Assembly: GCF_011927635.1 (NCBI RefSeq)
Contig: NZ_JAATJB010000008.1
Location: 115,872-179,871 of the forward strand
Length of the DNA: 64,000 nucleotides
Origin: Sphingomonas trueperi
GTDB taxonomy: Bacteria > Pseudomonadota > Alphaproteobacteria > Sphingomonadales > Sphingomonadaceae
Reading direction: 5' to 3'
Positions within the stretch are counted from its first letter, which is position 1, and every line of letters starts with the position of its first letter. The notes beneath the pieces are model-generated. The model worked only from the letters and a program-made list of their open reading frames with translations. It did not search any database and was not told the origin of the DNA. Positions 1 through 8,429 of this stretch are shown here, one piece after another. The position numbers and the translations under genes were made by a program.

Positions 1-1
1 C

Positions 2-1708
2 TGCCCGGGCTTCGAGCGCCGTTCGATGGCCGAGCTGTTCGGCCAGATGTTCGCGCTCAAGCTGGAGAGCCGCGAGCGCAAGGAACTCTCCGCCTACGAG
101 GCGGCCGCACGCGCGACCAGCGACCGGCTGCTCGCGGCGGTGGCCGGTGACGGCGGGCTGCTCGACGATCCCGAATGGCTGGGTAGTCGGCTCCGGGAAG
201 TGGTGCCGTGCGACGGCATCGCGATCTGGATCGGCGGCAAGGTGGCGTTCAGCGGCATCACCCCGCCGCCCTCGTCCTTCGCCTCGATCACGCGCCGACT
301 GAACGCGATGGCGGCGGGCCGCGTGTTCGCGACCGATCACCTCGCCGAAGTGCTGCCGCAAGCGGCGGAATATGCCGATGTCGGCGCAGGGCTGCTGGCG
401 ATCCCGATCAGCCGCTCTCCCCGGGATTATGTGCTTCTGTTCCGGCAGGAACTCGTGCGCACGGTCAACTGGGCCGGTGATCCGCAAAAGCCCGTCGAAC
501 TGGGCCCCAATGGCGCACGCCTCACGCCGCGGCAGAGCTTCGAGCTGTGGAGCCAGGAAGTGCGCGGCCGCTCGCTGCCCTTCACCGAGGTGGAACTGCG
601 CATCGCCGAGGTGTTGCGCGCCTCGCTGATCGAAGTGGTGCTGCGCCTGTCCGACGACGCGCAGGAAGAGCGCCAGCGCGCCTCCGAGCGGCAGGAGCTG
701 CTGATCGCCGAGCTCAACCACCGGGTGCGCAATATCCTCGGGCTGATCCGCGGGCTGGTGCGCCAGTCGCGCGCGCCGGGGATGGATACCGCCACCTATA
801 TCCGGATGCTCGACGGCCGGATCGAGGCGCTGGCCCGCGCCCACGACCAGATCACCGAGGACAATTGGGGGCCGGCGCCGCTCAGCCGGCTGCTGCGCAC
901 CGAGGCGGCGGCCTATCTCGGCGAGCGTTCCGGGCGGCTCGACCAGGACGGGCCGATGGTGCTGCTGCGCCCGGCGGCCTTCTCGACGCTGGCGCTGGTG
1001 TTTCACGAACTGATGACCAACTCGGCCAAATATGGTGCCTTGTCGGACAGCGGCACGGTCTCGGTACGCTGGGAGCTGGACGCGCAGGGCGATTGCCGGG
1101 TCGAGTGGCGCGAGCGCGGCGGTCCCGTCGTCCAGCCGCCGACGCGCCAAGGCTTTGGCACGACGATCATCCAGCGCTCGGTACCCTATGACCTGGGCGG
1201 CAAGGCGACGGTGCGGTATCCGCTAACCGGCTTGGAGGCCGAGTTCTGCATCCCCGCACGGCATGTCGTGCTCGACGGCGACGCAGCCGAGAAGCACGTT
1301 CGCGACGTGGAAGAGCCGGTGCCGGTGCCCGTGGGCGGCGAGATGCGCCCGATCCTACGCGGGCCGGTGCTGCTGGTCGAGGACAGCCTGATCATCGCGA
1401 TGGACGCCGAGGACATCCTGCTGCGCCTGGGCGCCGAGCGGGTGGTGACCGCGGCATCGATCGGCAGCGCGCTCGAGGAAATCGGCGCGGAACAGTTCGA
1501 CGTGGCGATCCTCGACGTCAACCTCGGCGCCGAGACCAGCCTGCCGATCGCCGATCGCCTTCGCGCGGACGGCGTCCCCTATGCGTTCGCGACGGGCTAT
1601 GGCGAGCAGCTCCAGCTCGACGCGGACCATGCCGGGGTGCCGGTGCTGCAAAAGCCCTACACGGCGGTGAACATGGCGCGGATGCTGGAAGGGTTGCTGG
1701 GCCGATAA
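2..1708 (+). CDS. Bacteriophytochrome-type HWE histidine kinase with C-terminal receiver domain (5' end cut by window)
   Basis: The frame is open to the first bases of the window, so the N-terminal chromophore-binding PAS/GAF part is missing. What remains begins like the end of a phytochrome GAF domain (RSMAELFGQMFALKLES), followed by a PHY-like region (about 30-200), a dimerisation helix with the HWE-family box (LNHRVRNILGLIRGL, about 230), the ATPase N-box HELMTNSAKYG (about 326) and the WRE motif that names HWE kinases. A receiver domain ends the protein (LVEDS near 450, phospho-acceptor Asp in LDVNLG near 496, and the conserved Lys in QKPY). It is therefore a cytoplasmic light or redox sensor kinase with its own receiver. 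In this class the output often feeds the PhyR/EcfG general stress response; that link is inference. No light-response gene is adjacent. Confidence 0.85.
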   Translation, partial: CPGFERRSMAELFGQMFALKLESRERKELSAYEAAARATSDRLLAAVAGDGGLLDDPEWLGSRLREVVPCDGIAIWIGGKVAFSGITPPPSSFASITRRLNAMAAGRVFATDHLAEVLPQAAEYADVGAGLLAIPISRSPRDYVLLFRQELVRTVNWAGDPQKPVELGPNGARLTPRQSFELWSQEVRGRSLPFTEVELRIAEVLRASLIEVVLRLSDDAQEERQRASERQELLIAELNHRVRNILGLIRGLVRQSRAPGMDTATYIRMLDGRIEALARAHDQITEDNWGPAPLSRLLRTEAAAYLGERSGRLDQDGPMVLLRPAAFSTLALVFHELMTNSAKYGALSDSGTVSVRWELDAQGDCRVEWRERGGPVVQPPTRQGFGTTIIQRSVPYDLGGKATVRYPLTGLEAEFCIPARHVVLDGDAAEKHVRDVEEPVPVPVGGEMRPILRGPVLLVEDSLIIAMDAEDILLRLGAERVVTAASIGSALEEIGAEQFDVAILDVNLGAETSLPIADRLRADGVPYAFATGYGEQLQLDADHAGVPVLQKPYTAVNMARMLEGLLGR

Positions 1709-1724
1709 GGCCCGAGGACCGATC

Positions 1725-1746
1725 CCCCCCACCCGAGTGTGGGGGG
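1725..1746. terminator. Hairpin between convergent genes
   Basis: CCCCCCAC pairs perfectly with GTGGGGGG around a 6-nt loop, between the stop of the phytochrome kinase and the stop of the leftward membrane protein gene. It lacks a T-tract on the plus strand, so use as a bidirectional terminator is inferred from position and stem strength. Confidence 0.5.
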
Positions 1747-1758
1747 TAGGTCGGACGC

Positions 1759-2871
1759 TCAGGCCAGCGCGCCCTGCTGGGTGGGCGGCAGCCGCCGGGC
1801 GAGGTCGCCCAGCATCCCCACCGCAGCGCGGCGCATCGGGTGCCAGAAGGCGGAGAGCGACAGCAGCGCCGATCCGATCACCAGCCCGGTGAACGCCGCG
1901 CTCAGCTCCACCGCGCCGCTCTGGTGGAACAGCGAGTACATCGCCCACAGCACATAGGCTAGGCTGGAGACGAGCAGCGCGCGCCGGTCGACCGCCAGCG
2001 CCACGAAGGCAAAGAACAGGTAGAGCGCAAACACCAAAGCCGCCATCGGCGCGCCGATCTCGCCGTCGAACACGCCAAGCATGTGGAACACCGGGTGCGC
2101 GATCAGCGGGGCGGCGGCGAGGTGCAGCCAGAAGGCGACGTCGGCGCGGCGGGTGCGGCGCTCGAGATCGGTCATGTCCCAGCGCATCGCCGCGATGAAC
2201 GTCGCGATGCCGCCGACCAGCAGGATCGCGTTGACCCAGTCCTTGGCGGCGGGGATCAGCGAGAGGATCAGGCCGACGGACACCCCGACAACGGCGAGCG
2301 CGCCGGCTGCGACGGTGATCGGCACCATGAAGCGCCGCCAATGCACCCAGGCCGCAGCTGCGGTGAGGCTGCCCGCCACGGCGGCAATCACCCCGCCGAA
2401 GCGCTGCTGCGCGACCTGGCTGGTCAGGTGCAGCGTATCGGTGAGCCACTGGCAGTTGATCACGAACAGGCCCGCAATGGTCGCGCCCGCGCCGCCGACG
2501 AAGCCGAGCAGCAGCAGGATCGAGGGCAGGGCGAGCCGGCGCCGCGCGGTGAAATATTCGGCAAGCATCCAGCTGGTCGCCGCTACCGCAGCACCCCCGC
2601 CGATGAGGTTGGCACCGATCACACGCGGTTCGGGGCCGCCGCCGGTCAGCATCTCGACCAAGCTGCCGCCCAGCTTGCCAATCGCCAGCAGGATCAGCGC
2701 CGCGGCGATGGTGACGAAGATGTCGTTGAAGCCGCTCAGCAGCCGGAAATGCTCTTCGTCCACCGCCGGGGTGGCCCGGCTGGCGGCGACATAGTTGCGG
2801 AACGCCGTCGCAGCATCGGGGGTGAGTGCCCCCGCCTCCACGGCGCCTGCCAGTTCGCTTTCGCTATACAT
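1759..2871 (-). CDS. Multi-pass membrane protein of unknown function (DUF2157-like)
   Basis: The ATG at 2871 is preceded by AAGGAGG at good spacing, so it is preferred over an in-frame start seven codons upstream. The 370-residue product has a soluble N-terminal stretch of about 50 residues (MYSESELAGAVEAG...) and then roughly ten hydrophobic segments separated by short charged loops such as TARRRLA and LERRTRRAD. A soluble head followed by many helices resembles DUF2157-type membrane proteins, but I see no catalytic or transport motif and assign no function. It is convergent with the phytochrome kinase, and the next leftward gene upstream is a short-chain dehydrogenase. Confidence 0.7.
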   Translation of the reverse strand: MYSESELAGAVEAGALTPDAATAFRNYVAASRATPAVDEEHFRLLSGFNDIFVTIAAALILLAIGKLGGSLVEMLTGGGPEPRVIGANLIGGGAAVAATSWMLAEYFTARRRLALPSILLLLGFVGGAGATIAGLFVINCQWLTDTLHLTSQVAQQRFGGVIAAVAGSLTAAAAWVHWRRFMVPITVAAGALAVVGVSVGLILSLIPAAKDWVNAILLVGGIATFIAAMRWDMTDLERRTRRADVAFWLHLAAAPLIAHPVFHMLGVFDGEIGAPMAALVFALYLFFAFVALAVDRRALLVSSLAYVLWAMYSLFHQSGAVELSAAFTGLVIGSALLSLSAFWHPMRRAAVGMLGDLARRLPPTQQGALA

Positions 2872-2943
2872 CGGCAATCCTCCTTCGCGCATGGGAGAAT
2901 GCCATGCGTGTATTGCTGATGCAATACGGTGATGCGCGGAGGC

Positions 2944-3834
2944 CTAATGCTGCAATTTGCTGAGGATCGCCATGGTCTGCTCGGCGCCCGATCCGGGGAC
3001 GATCTCGCCGGTGCGGTCGGTGATCTGCGCCCATTGCGCGGCGACCGCTTCAGGCGTCGGCTCGGCCAGCACCGCGCCCGGTGTGAGGGTGATATAGGCT
3101 GCCTGCACCACGCCCGCGCCGGCGCCGACGATCATGTTGCTCGGCGCTTGCTCGGAGACGAGGAACAGCGCGGCGGGGGCGACATGCTCGGGCGCGAAGG
3201 CGGCGAAGGCGGCTTCGGGGAAGAGGTCCTCGGTCATCCGCGTGCCGGCGACGGGCGCGATGGTGTTGACCCGGATGCCGTGCTTGGCGCCTTCGAGGTG
3301 CAGCGTCTTGGTGAGGCCCGCGAGGCCGAGCTTGGCGGCGCCATAATTTGTCTGGCCGAAATTGCCGAACAGGCCGGTTGACGAGGCGGTCATCAGGATG
3401 CGGCCATAGCCCTGCTCGCGCATCGTCTCCCACACCGCCTTGGTGGCCTTGGCCGAGCCGATCAGATGGACGTCGACGACGAAGGCGAAATCCTCGGGCG
3501 TCATCTTGGCGAAGCTCCTGTCGCGGAGCACGCCGGCATTGTTGATCAGGATGTCGATTCGGCCCCAGCGCGCCTTGGCGGCCTCGGCCATCGCGACCAT
3601 CGCCGCGGCATCGGTGACGCTGCCGCCATCGGCGATCGCCTCGCCGCCGAACGCTTCGATTTCGGCGACCACCGCGGGGGCGGCATCGGAATGTCCGGAT
3701 CCGTCGCGGCTCGCGCCGAGATCGTTCACCACCACCTTGGCGCCGCGCCGGGCGAGTTCCAGCGCATAGGCACGGCCGATTCCGCCGCCGGCACCGGTGA
3801 CGATGGCGACGCGGTCGTCGAAGCGGATGGTCAT
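2944..3834 (-). CDS. Short-chain dehydrogenase, (3R)-hydroxyacyl-CoA dehydrogenase type
   Basis: Classical SDR of 296 residues with the cofactor motif TGAGGGIG near the N-terminus, NNAG near 107, and the catalytic Ser plus YGAAK (YxxxK). The NDLGASRDGSG stretch after the second strand is typical of the (3R)-hydroxyacyl-CoA dehydrogenase unit of peroxisomal multifunctional enzyme 2 and its bacterial relatives, so the likely reaction is NAD-dependent oxidation of a 3-hydroxyacyl-CoA in the cytoplasm. The C-terminal 60 residues extend beyond a minimal SDR, as in that subfamily. ATG 3834 has AGGAG upstream; a TTG two codons earlier is less likely. No beta-oxidation partner gene is adjacent, so the exact substrate is open. 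Confidence 0.8.
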   Translation of the reverse strand: MTIRFDDRVAIVTGAGGGIGRAYALELARRGAKVVVNDLGASRDGSGHSDAAPAVVAEIEAFGGEAIADGGSVTDAAAMVAMAEAAKARWGRIDILINNAGVLRDRSFAKMTPEDFAFVVDVHLIGSAKATKAVWETMREQGYGRILMTASSTGLFGNFGQTNYGAAKLGLAGLTKTLHLEGAKHGIRVNTIAPVAGTRMTEDLFPEAAFAAFAPEHVAPAALFLVSEQAPSNMIVGAGAGVVQAAYITLTPGAVLAEPTPEAVAAQWAQITDRTGEIVPGSGAEQTMAILSKLQH

Positions 3835-3939
3835 CGGCAATGCTCTCCTACAGAATTTGGGGAGAGCCTAGGGGAGGTTGGCCGCGACGCCAACCTTGCT
3901 CCCCGCCCGCGGACGGGAGGGGAGGGAAGGCTTGTGGGC

Positions 3940-4404
3940 TTACTTGCCGCCGGGCTGGCGACAATGGTCCTTCACGGTGCGCGAGCAGCGCGGATAGCTG
4001 GCCGGATCCGACGGCGGCGGCGGTGCGGCGGCAGCGGCCGGGGCAGGCGCAGCTGCGGGCGGCGGTGGTGCCGCAGCGTCCGCCGGTGCCGCCGGCGCGG
4101 GCGGTGCGGGCGGCGCGCCCGGGGCAGTCGTGCCCGGCGGCGGGGGCGGCGAGGGGGCGACGCCCGAGCCCGGCGGGGGCGGGGGCGGCGGGGGCGGCGT
4201 GGCTTCGCCGGCGCCCGTCGTGCCGGTCATCGGCGCGGGCGGTTCGGCGGGATCGGTCTGCGGGGTCGTCTGGCCCTGCATCGGTGCCGCCGGCGGGGCG
4301 GGCTGTGCCTGGGTCTGGCCCGGCGTCGTCTGCTGCGCCGGCATATCCTGCGCGATGGCGGTGCCGCTGAGGACCATCGCCGAGGCGAGAAGCATCCACT
4401 TCAT
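3940..4404 (-). CDS. Secreted Pro/Ala-rich low-complexity protein
   Basis: A 154-residue product with a clear Sec signal peptide (MKWMLLASAMVLSGTAIA, cut before QDMPA). Residues 20-130 are almost entirely Pro, Ala, Gly, Gln and Thr, including a run of nine prolines. Only the last 25 residues have complex sequence, with two cysteines (YPRCSRTVKDHC). It is probably periplasmic or surface-linked and extended. Low-complexity GC-rich coding sequence can mimic genes, but the signal peptide and the ATG with an upstream AAGGAG favour a real gene. No function is assigned. Confidence 0.6.
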   Translation of the reverse strand: MKWMLLASAMVLSGTAIAQDMPAQQTTPGQTQAQPAPPAAPMQGQTTPQTDPAEPPAPMTGTTGAGEATPPPPPPPPPGSGVAPSPPPPPGTTAPGAPPAPPAPAAPADAAAPPPPAAAPAPAAAAAPPPPSDPASYPRCSRTVKDHCRQPGGK

Positions 4405-4495
4405 CTTGTGTCTCCTTCTTCATCAAAGACGAGGTGCGAACGTCTGCGGCCGCGGATTTGTTGCACCGGTATTTCCGGGAAGGAGCAGGAAGGTG

Positions 4496-4529
4496 GCAGG
4501 GGGAGCGTCATGGCGGCGCCCCCCCCTGC
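4496..4529 (-). terminator. GC-rich hairpin after the small secreted protein gene
   Basis: GCAGGGGG and CCCCCTGC form an 8-bp stem 18 nt beyond the stop of the leftward gene at 4547. There is no T-run, so terminator function is only likely. Confidence 0.35.
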
Positions 4530-4546
4530 GACGGTTCAGGCGGCGA

Positions 4547-4822
4547 TCATTGGCCTGCCCGCTGGAGGCATTCGTCGGTCTGGCCACGCGTGCAGACGGG
4601 ATAATGCGCGCGTGCGGGCGGGGGCGGGAAGGCCTCGCTGGGGGTGAGCCGGCTCGGCTCGAACACCACCCGGTCGCCGGGCTGGGGCTGGCCGTTCGCC
4701 CACATGGTGGCGGGCGCATAGCCGCCAATCTGGCGGGCGGTGGCGATCGTGCTGACCGGGAAGGTCTGGGCAAGTGCCGGGCTGGCGAGCGTCAACGCGG
4801 CTGCAAGTGCAATCAGCTTCAT
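4547..4822 (-). CDS. Small secreted protein of unknown function
   Basis: A 91-residue product with a Sec signal peptide (MKLIALAAALTLASPALA, cut before QTFPV). The mature part holds a short beta-rich stretch (MWANGQPQPGDRVVFEPSR) and a C-terminal CTRGQTDEC pair that could form a disulfide in the periplasm. The start ATG at 4822 has GCAGGAG upstream. It lies between phoB and the Pro-rich secreted protein, all leftward. I do not recognise the family. Confidence 0.65.
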   Translation of the reverse strand: MKLIALAAALTLASPALAQTFPVSTIATARQIGGYAPATMWANGQPQPGDRVVFEPSRLTPSEAFPPPPARAHYPVCTRGQTDECLQRAGQ

Positions 4823-4844
4823 CCGCTGTCTCCTGCAAATCTAC

Positions 4845-4868
4845 ACGGGTGTGCAGTTTCACACCCGT
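4845..4868. promoter_or_regulatory. 9-bp perfect inverted repeat upstream of the small secreted protein gene
   Basis: ACGGGTGTG and CACACCCGT flank a 6-nt spacer, 23 nt upstream of the ATG at 4822. The position suits an operator or 5'-leader hairpin for that gene; a terminator reading rightward is unlikely because no rightward gene precedes it. Confidence 0.35.
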
Positions 4869-4905
4869 TTTGCAGAACGGCACACTGGCTGAAAGTTTCC
4901 CGATA

Positions 4906-4935
4906 AACCGCGGAACACAAAACAGTTCCGCGGTT
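4906..4935 (-). terminator. phoB operon terminator
   Basis: AACCGCGGAAC and GTTCCGCGGTT form an 11-bp perfect stem with an 8-nt loop, 15 nt past the phoB stop. Reading leftward the stem is followed by TTTAT. It ends the phoR-pst-phoU-phoB transcription unit. Confidence 0.65.
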
Positions 4936-4950
4936 CATCGTGCGTACAGG

Positions 4951-5643
4951 TCAGTTGCCCGCGTCGAGCGCATAACCGGCGGAGCGGACCGTGCGGATGA
5001 TGTCGGGCCGGTTGCCCTTGTTGATCGCCTTGCGCAGGCGGCGGATATGGACGTCGACGGTGCGCGACTCGATGTCACTGTCATGTCCCCACACCGCGTC
5101 GAGCAGCCGCTCGCGCGAGAACACCCAGCCCGGATGCTCGAGGAAGTGCTTGAGCAGGCGAAATTCGGTCGGCCCCAGCTGGATCACTTCGCCGCCGCGG
5201 CGGACCTTGTGGCCCACCGTGTCCATCTCGATGTCCGAATAAGTGAGCGCCTCGCCAGCCAGCGCCGGACGCACGCGGCGCAGCACCGCGCCGACGCGGG
5301 CAACGAGTTCGCGCGGCGAGAAGGGCTTGGTGACATAGTCGTCGGCGCCGGTTTCCAGTCCGCGCACGCGATCCTCTTCTTCGCCCCGCGCGGTCAGCAT
5401 GATGATCGGCACGTTCGCCGTCTCGGGCATGCGGCGCAGGCGGCGGCACACCTCGATGCCGGAGAGCCCCTCGACCATCCAGTCGAGCAGCACGATGTCT
5501 GGCGTCGCCTCCTTGGCGAGCAGCAGCGCTTCCTCGCCGTCGGGGGTGTGCTTCACTTCATAGTCTTCGCGCTTGAAATGCCAGGTGACGAGCTCCGCGA
5601 TTGCGGCATCGTCTTCCACCAGCAGCATCTTGACCCGTGCCAT
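4951..5643 (-). CDS. phoB: Phosphate regulon response regulator PhoB
   Basis: An OmpR/PhoB-family regulator of 230 residues. The receiver has LLVEDD at 7-12, the phospho-acceptor Asp54 in LLDWMVEG and the Lys in TKPF. The winged-helix domain carries the recognition region RTVDVHIRRLRKAI near the C-terminus. Phosphorylated PhoB activates pst and other Pho genes under phosphate limitation. The start ATG has GAGGGGA upstream and gives the normal family length; a longer in-frame start would overlap phoU. It is the last gene of the leftward block, 10 nt after phoU. Confidence 0.95.
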   Translation of the reverse strand: MARVKMLLVEDDAAIAELVTWHFKREDYEVKHTPDGEEALLLAKEATPDIVLLDWMVEGLSGIEVCRRLRRMPETANVPIIMLTARGEEEDRVRGLETGADDYVTKPFSPRELVARVGAVLRRVRPALAGEALTYSDIEMDTVGHKVRRGGEVIQLGPTEFRLLKHFLEHPGWVFSRERLLDAVWGHDSDIESRTVDVHIRRLRKAINKGNRPDIIRTVRSAGYALDAGN

Positions 5644-5653
5644 TATGTTCCCC

Positions 5654-6355
5654 TCAGCTCCCGCTGCTTTCGCCGGCTTCCGCTTCGGCGAGATAGTGCC
5701 CGGTCGCGGCAAAATAGACCATTTCGGCGACGTTGGTTGCGTGGTCGCCGATCCTCTCCAGATTCTTGGCGACGAACAGCAGGTGCGCGACCTGGCTGAT
5801 CGTCCGCGGATTCTCGACCATGAAGGTCACCAGCGTGCGGAAGATCGAATCGTAGAAATCGTCGAGCGCGGTATCGCTGGCATGGACCTCCGCCGCTGCC
5901 TTGGCGTCGCGCGCCGAAAAGGCATCGAGCGCGTTGCGCACCATGTCGGCGGCGAGCTGGCCCATCGCCGGCAGGATCGACACCGCCTCGATCCGCTCCT
6001 CGCCCTCGGCATGGATCATCGGCACGCGCTTGGCGATGTTCTTGGCATAATCGCCGATCCGCTCGATCACCGCGGCGATCTTGAGCGCGGCGATCACTTC
6101 GCGCAGGTCGTCGGCCATCGGCGCGCGCAGCGCAATGACGCGAACCACGAGCTTTTCCAGCTCGGCCTCCATCGCGTCGATCTGCTTGTCCTTCTTGCGC
6201 ACCGTCCTGGCGAGCGCCTCGTCGCCGCGCTGCAGCGCCTTCATCGCGTCGTAGATCGCCTGTTCGGCCAGCCCGCCCATCTGCGAGATCAGCGCGCGCA
6301 GCTGGCTGATGTCCTGGTCGAACGCCTTGACCGTATGCTCGTGGCCCGATGCCAT
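5654..6355 (-). CDS. phoU: Phosphate signalling/transport accessory protein PhoU
   Basis: A 233-residue all-helical protein with two PhoU repeats. Each contains the metal-binding E/D motif near (A)VIERIGDYAKNIAKR and LERIGDHATNVAE. PhoU bridges the Pst transporter and PhoR and keeps the Pho regulon off when phosphate is plentiful. The ATG at 6355 overlaps the pstB stop by one base (TGATG), indicating translational coupling. Open frame extending further upstream lies inside pstB and is not used. Confidence 0.95.
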   Translation of the reverse strand: MASGHEHTVKAFDQDISQLRALISQMGGLAEQAIYDAMKALQRGDEALARTVRKKDKQIDAMEAELEKLVVRVIALRAPMADDLREVIAALKIAAVIERIGDYAKNIAKRVPMIHAEGEERIEAVSILPAMGQLAADMVRNALDAFSARDAKAAAEVHASDTALDDFYDSIFRTLVTFMVENPRTISQVAHLLFVAKNLERIGDHATNVAEMVYFAATGHYLAEAEAGESSGS

Positions 6356-7131
6356 CAGCCGTACCTTCCGGTGATATAGTCCTTCGTCCGCTCCTCGCGG
6401 GGGGCGGTGAAGAGGTTGTCGGTCTCGCCATATTCGACCAGCTGGCCGAGATGGAAGAAGGCGGTGCGCTGCGAGACGCGGGCGGCCTGCTGCATGTTGT
6501 GCGTGACGATCACGATCGCGTAGCGGCCGCGCAGCTCGTGGATCAGCTCCTCGATCTTGGCGGTGGCGATCGGATCGAGCGCGCTGGCCGGTTCGTCCAT
6601 CAGGATCACTTCGGGATCGACCGCGATCGCGCGGGCGATGCACAGCCGCTGCTGCTGGCCGCCCGAGAGCGCGGTGCCGCTGTCGGAGAGGCGGTCCTTC
6701 ACTTCCTCCCAAAGCCCGGCGCGCTTCAGCGAGCGCTCGACAATGCCTTCCAGATCGCTCTTGGAGGAGGCTAGGCCGTGGATGCGCGGGCCATAGGCGA
6801 CGTTCTCGAAGATCGACTTGGGGAACGGGTTGGGCTTCTGGAACACCATGCCGACGCGCGCGCGCAGCTGCACCACGTCCATGTCGGCGGCGTAGATGTC
6901 CGCGCCGTCCAGCGTGATTTCGCCGGTCACCCGCGCGCTGGCGATGGTGTCGTTCATCCGGTTGAAGGTGCGCAGGAAGGTCGACTTGCCGCAGCCCGAC
7001 GGGCCGATAAAGGCGGTGACCTTGTCCATGTCGACGTCGATCGACACGTCCTTCACGGCCTGTTTCTGGCCGTAGAACACGCTGACGCCGCGGGCCGACA
7101 TCTTGTGGGGAGCGGGGGAGGCGGGGGTCAT
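6355..7131 (-). CDS. pstB: Phosphate ABC transporter ATP-binding protein PstB
   Basis: A 258-residue ABC ATPase with Walker [10 protein letters not shown], the Q-loop [11 protein letters not shown] that is typical of PstB, signature LSGGQQQR, Walker [14 protein letters not shown] and the switch His in THNMQQA. It energises high-affinity phosphate import at the inner membrane with PstA and PstC. Its start overlaps the pstA stop by one base (TAATG), and its stop overlaps phoU in the same way. Confidence 0.96.
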   Translation of the reverse strand: MTPASPAPHKMSARGVSVFYGQKQAVKDVSIDVDMDKVTAFIGPSGCGKSTFLRTFNRMNDTIASARVTGEITLDGADIYAADMDVVQLRARVGMVFQKPNPFPKSIFENVAYGPRIHGLASSKSDLEGIVERSLKRAGLWEEVKDRLSDSGTALSGGQQQRLCIARAIAVDPEVILMDEPASALDPIATAKIEELIHELRGRYAIVIVTHNMQQAARVSQRTAFFHLGQLVEYGETDNLFTAPREERTKDYITGRYG

Positions 7132-8429
7132 TACCAGCGGGTCTCGAACTTGTTGCGGAGGTAGATGGCGAGCCCGTTCATCGCGAGCAGCACCGCGAGC
7201 AGGACGAGGATCGCGGCGCTCGTCTTCTCGACGAAGCCGCGGCTGACCTCGTCGGACCAGAGGAAGATCTGCACCGGCAGCACCGTCGAGGGATCGGTGA
7301 AGCCGCCGGGCGCGGTGACGATGAAGGCGCGCATGCCGATCAGCAGCAGCGGCGCGGTCTCGCCCAGCGCGCGGGCCATGCCGATGATCGTGCCGGTGAG
7401 GATGCCCGGCATCGCCAGCGGCAGGACATGGTGGAACACCACCTGGATCGGGCTGGCGCCGATCCCGAGCGCGGCGTCACGGATCGACGGCGGCACGCCC
7501 TTGATCGCGTTGCGGCTGGCGATGACGATCACGGGCATGATCATCAGCGCCAGCGTCACGCCCCCGACCAGCGGGGCTGAGCGCGGCAGCATCGGGCCGA
7601 AGCTGTGCCCGCCGATCTGCCAGGTGCCGAGGAACATCGCGAGCCCGAGCAGGCCGAAGATGATCGAGGGTACCGCCGCCAGATTGTTGATCGAGACCTC
7701 GATCAGGTCGGTCCAGCGATTCTTGGGAGCATATTCCTCGAGATAGATCGCCGAGAGCACGCCCACCGGGAACGCGATCAGGAAGGTGATCGCCATGGTG
7801 AGCAGCGAACCCTTGAGCGCGCCCCACACGCCGACCGCGACCGGATCGGTCGAGTCCGACTCGCTGAGGAACGTCCAGTTGAAGCCGCGATGGATCGCGC
7901 CCTGCCTGGTCAGCCGGGCGACGCCTGCTTCCATCGCCGGGTCGCCGTCCCCGGCCAGCGCCCGGTCGAAGCCGGTGGCGGCGGGGACATAGACGGTCGT
8001 ACGCCGCTCGAGCAGCGAGGGATCGCGCTTCACCGCGCCGCGCACCGCCAGCCAGGCGCTGGGGGCGAGATAGGTCGCGCCGTCTGCACCGAAGGCGCGG
8101 GTCGCGGCATTGTCCACCACGTCCTCCAGCCCCGCGCTTGCGAGCGCGAGATCGGCGGCGGGGGTGGCGAGCTGGCTGCGTTCGATCTTGAGGCCGTCCG
8201 CCTTCAGGTCGATCGGCAGCGCCAGTTCGGTGACGGTGAAGCCGCGCCAGCCCTGCGCCACCATGGTGAGCAGCAGGAAGCCGAGGAACGCCGCCGACAG
8301 GATCACCGCACCCGCACCCAGCACGCGAAAGCGCCGCTCGGCGGCATAGCGACGGCGGATGCGCTTCTGCATCGCCGGGCTGTTCCAGTCGGTCGGCCGG
8401 CGCTCGGCCTGGGCGGCGGGCTTACTCAT
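7131..8429 (-). CDS. pstA: Phosphate ABC transporter permease PstA
   Basis: A 432-residue permease. A cytoplasmic start and one membrane helix (about 35-60) are followed by a periplasmic segment of about 150 residues, longer than in E. coli PstA but usual for alphaproteobacterial versions. The binding-protein-dependent transport domain then follows, with the EAA-type loop [14 protein letters not shown]. It pairs with PstC to form the phosphate channel. Its start overlaps the end of pstC by 8 nt. Confidence 0.93.
   Translation of the reverse strand: MSKPAAQAERRPTDWNSPAMQKRIRRRYAAERRFRVLGAGAVILSAAFLGFLLLTMVAQGWRGFTVTELALPIDLKADGLKIERSQLATPAADLALASAGLEDVVDNAATRAFGADGATYLAPSAWLAVRGAVKRDPSLLERRTTVYVPAATGFDRALAGDGDPAMEAGVARLTRQGAIHRGFNWTFLSESDSTDPVAVGVWGALKGSLLTMAITFLIAFPVGVLSAIYLEEYAPKNRWTDLIEVSINNLAAVPSIIFGLLGLAMFLGTWQIGGHSFGPMLPRSAPLVGGVTLALMIMPVIVIASRNAIKGVPPSIRDAALGIGASPIQVVFHHVLPLAMPGILTGTIIGMARALGETAPLLLIGMRAFIVTAPGGFTDPSTVLPVQIFLWSDEVSRGFVEKTSAAILVLLAVLLAMNGLAIYLRNKFETRW

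Noticed and set aside
3466..4647. 393-residue rightward frame across the SDR start and the Pro-rich gene
   Set aside because: It is the antisense of two genes with good starts and signal peptide; Arg-rich low complexity only.
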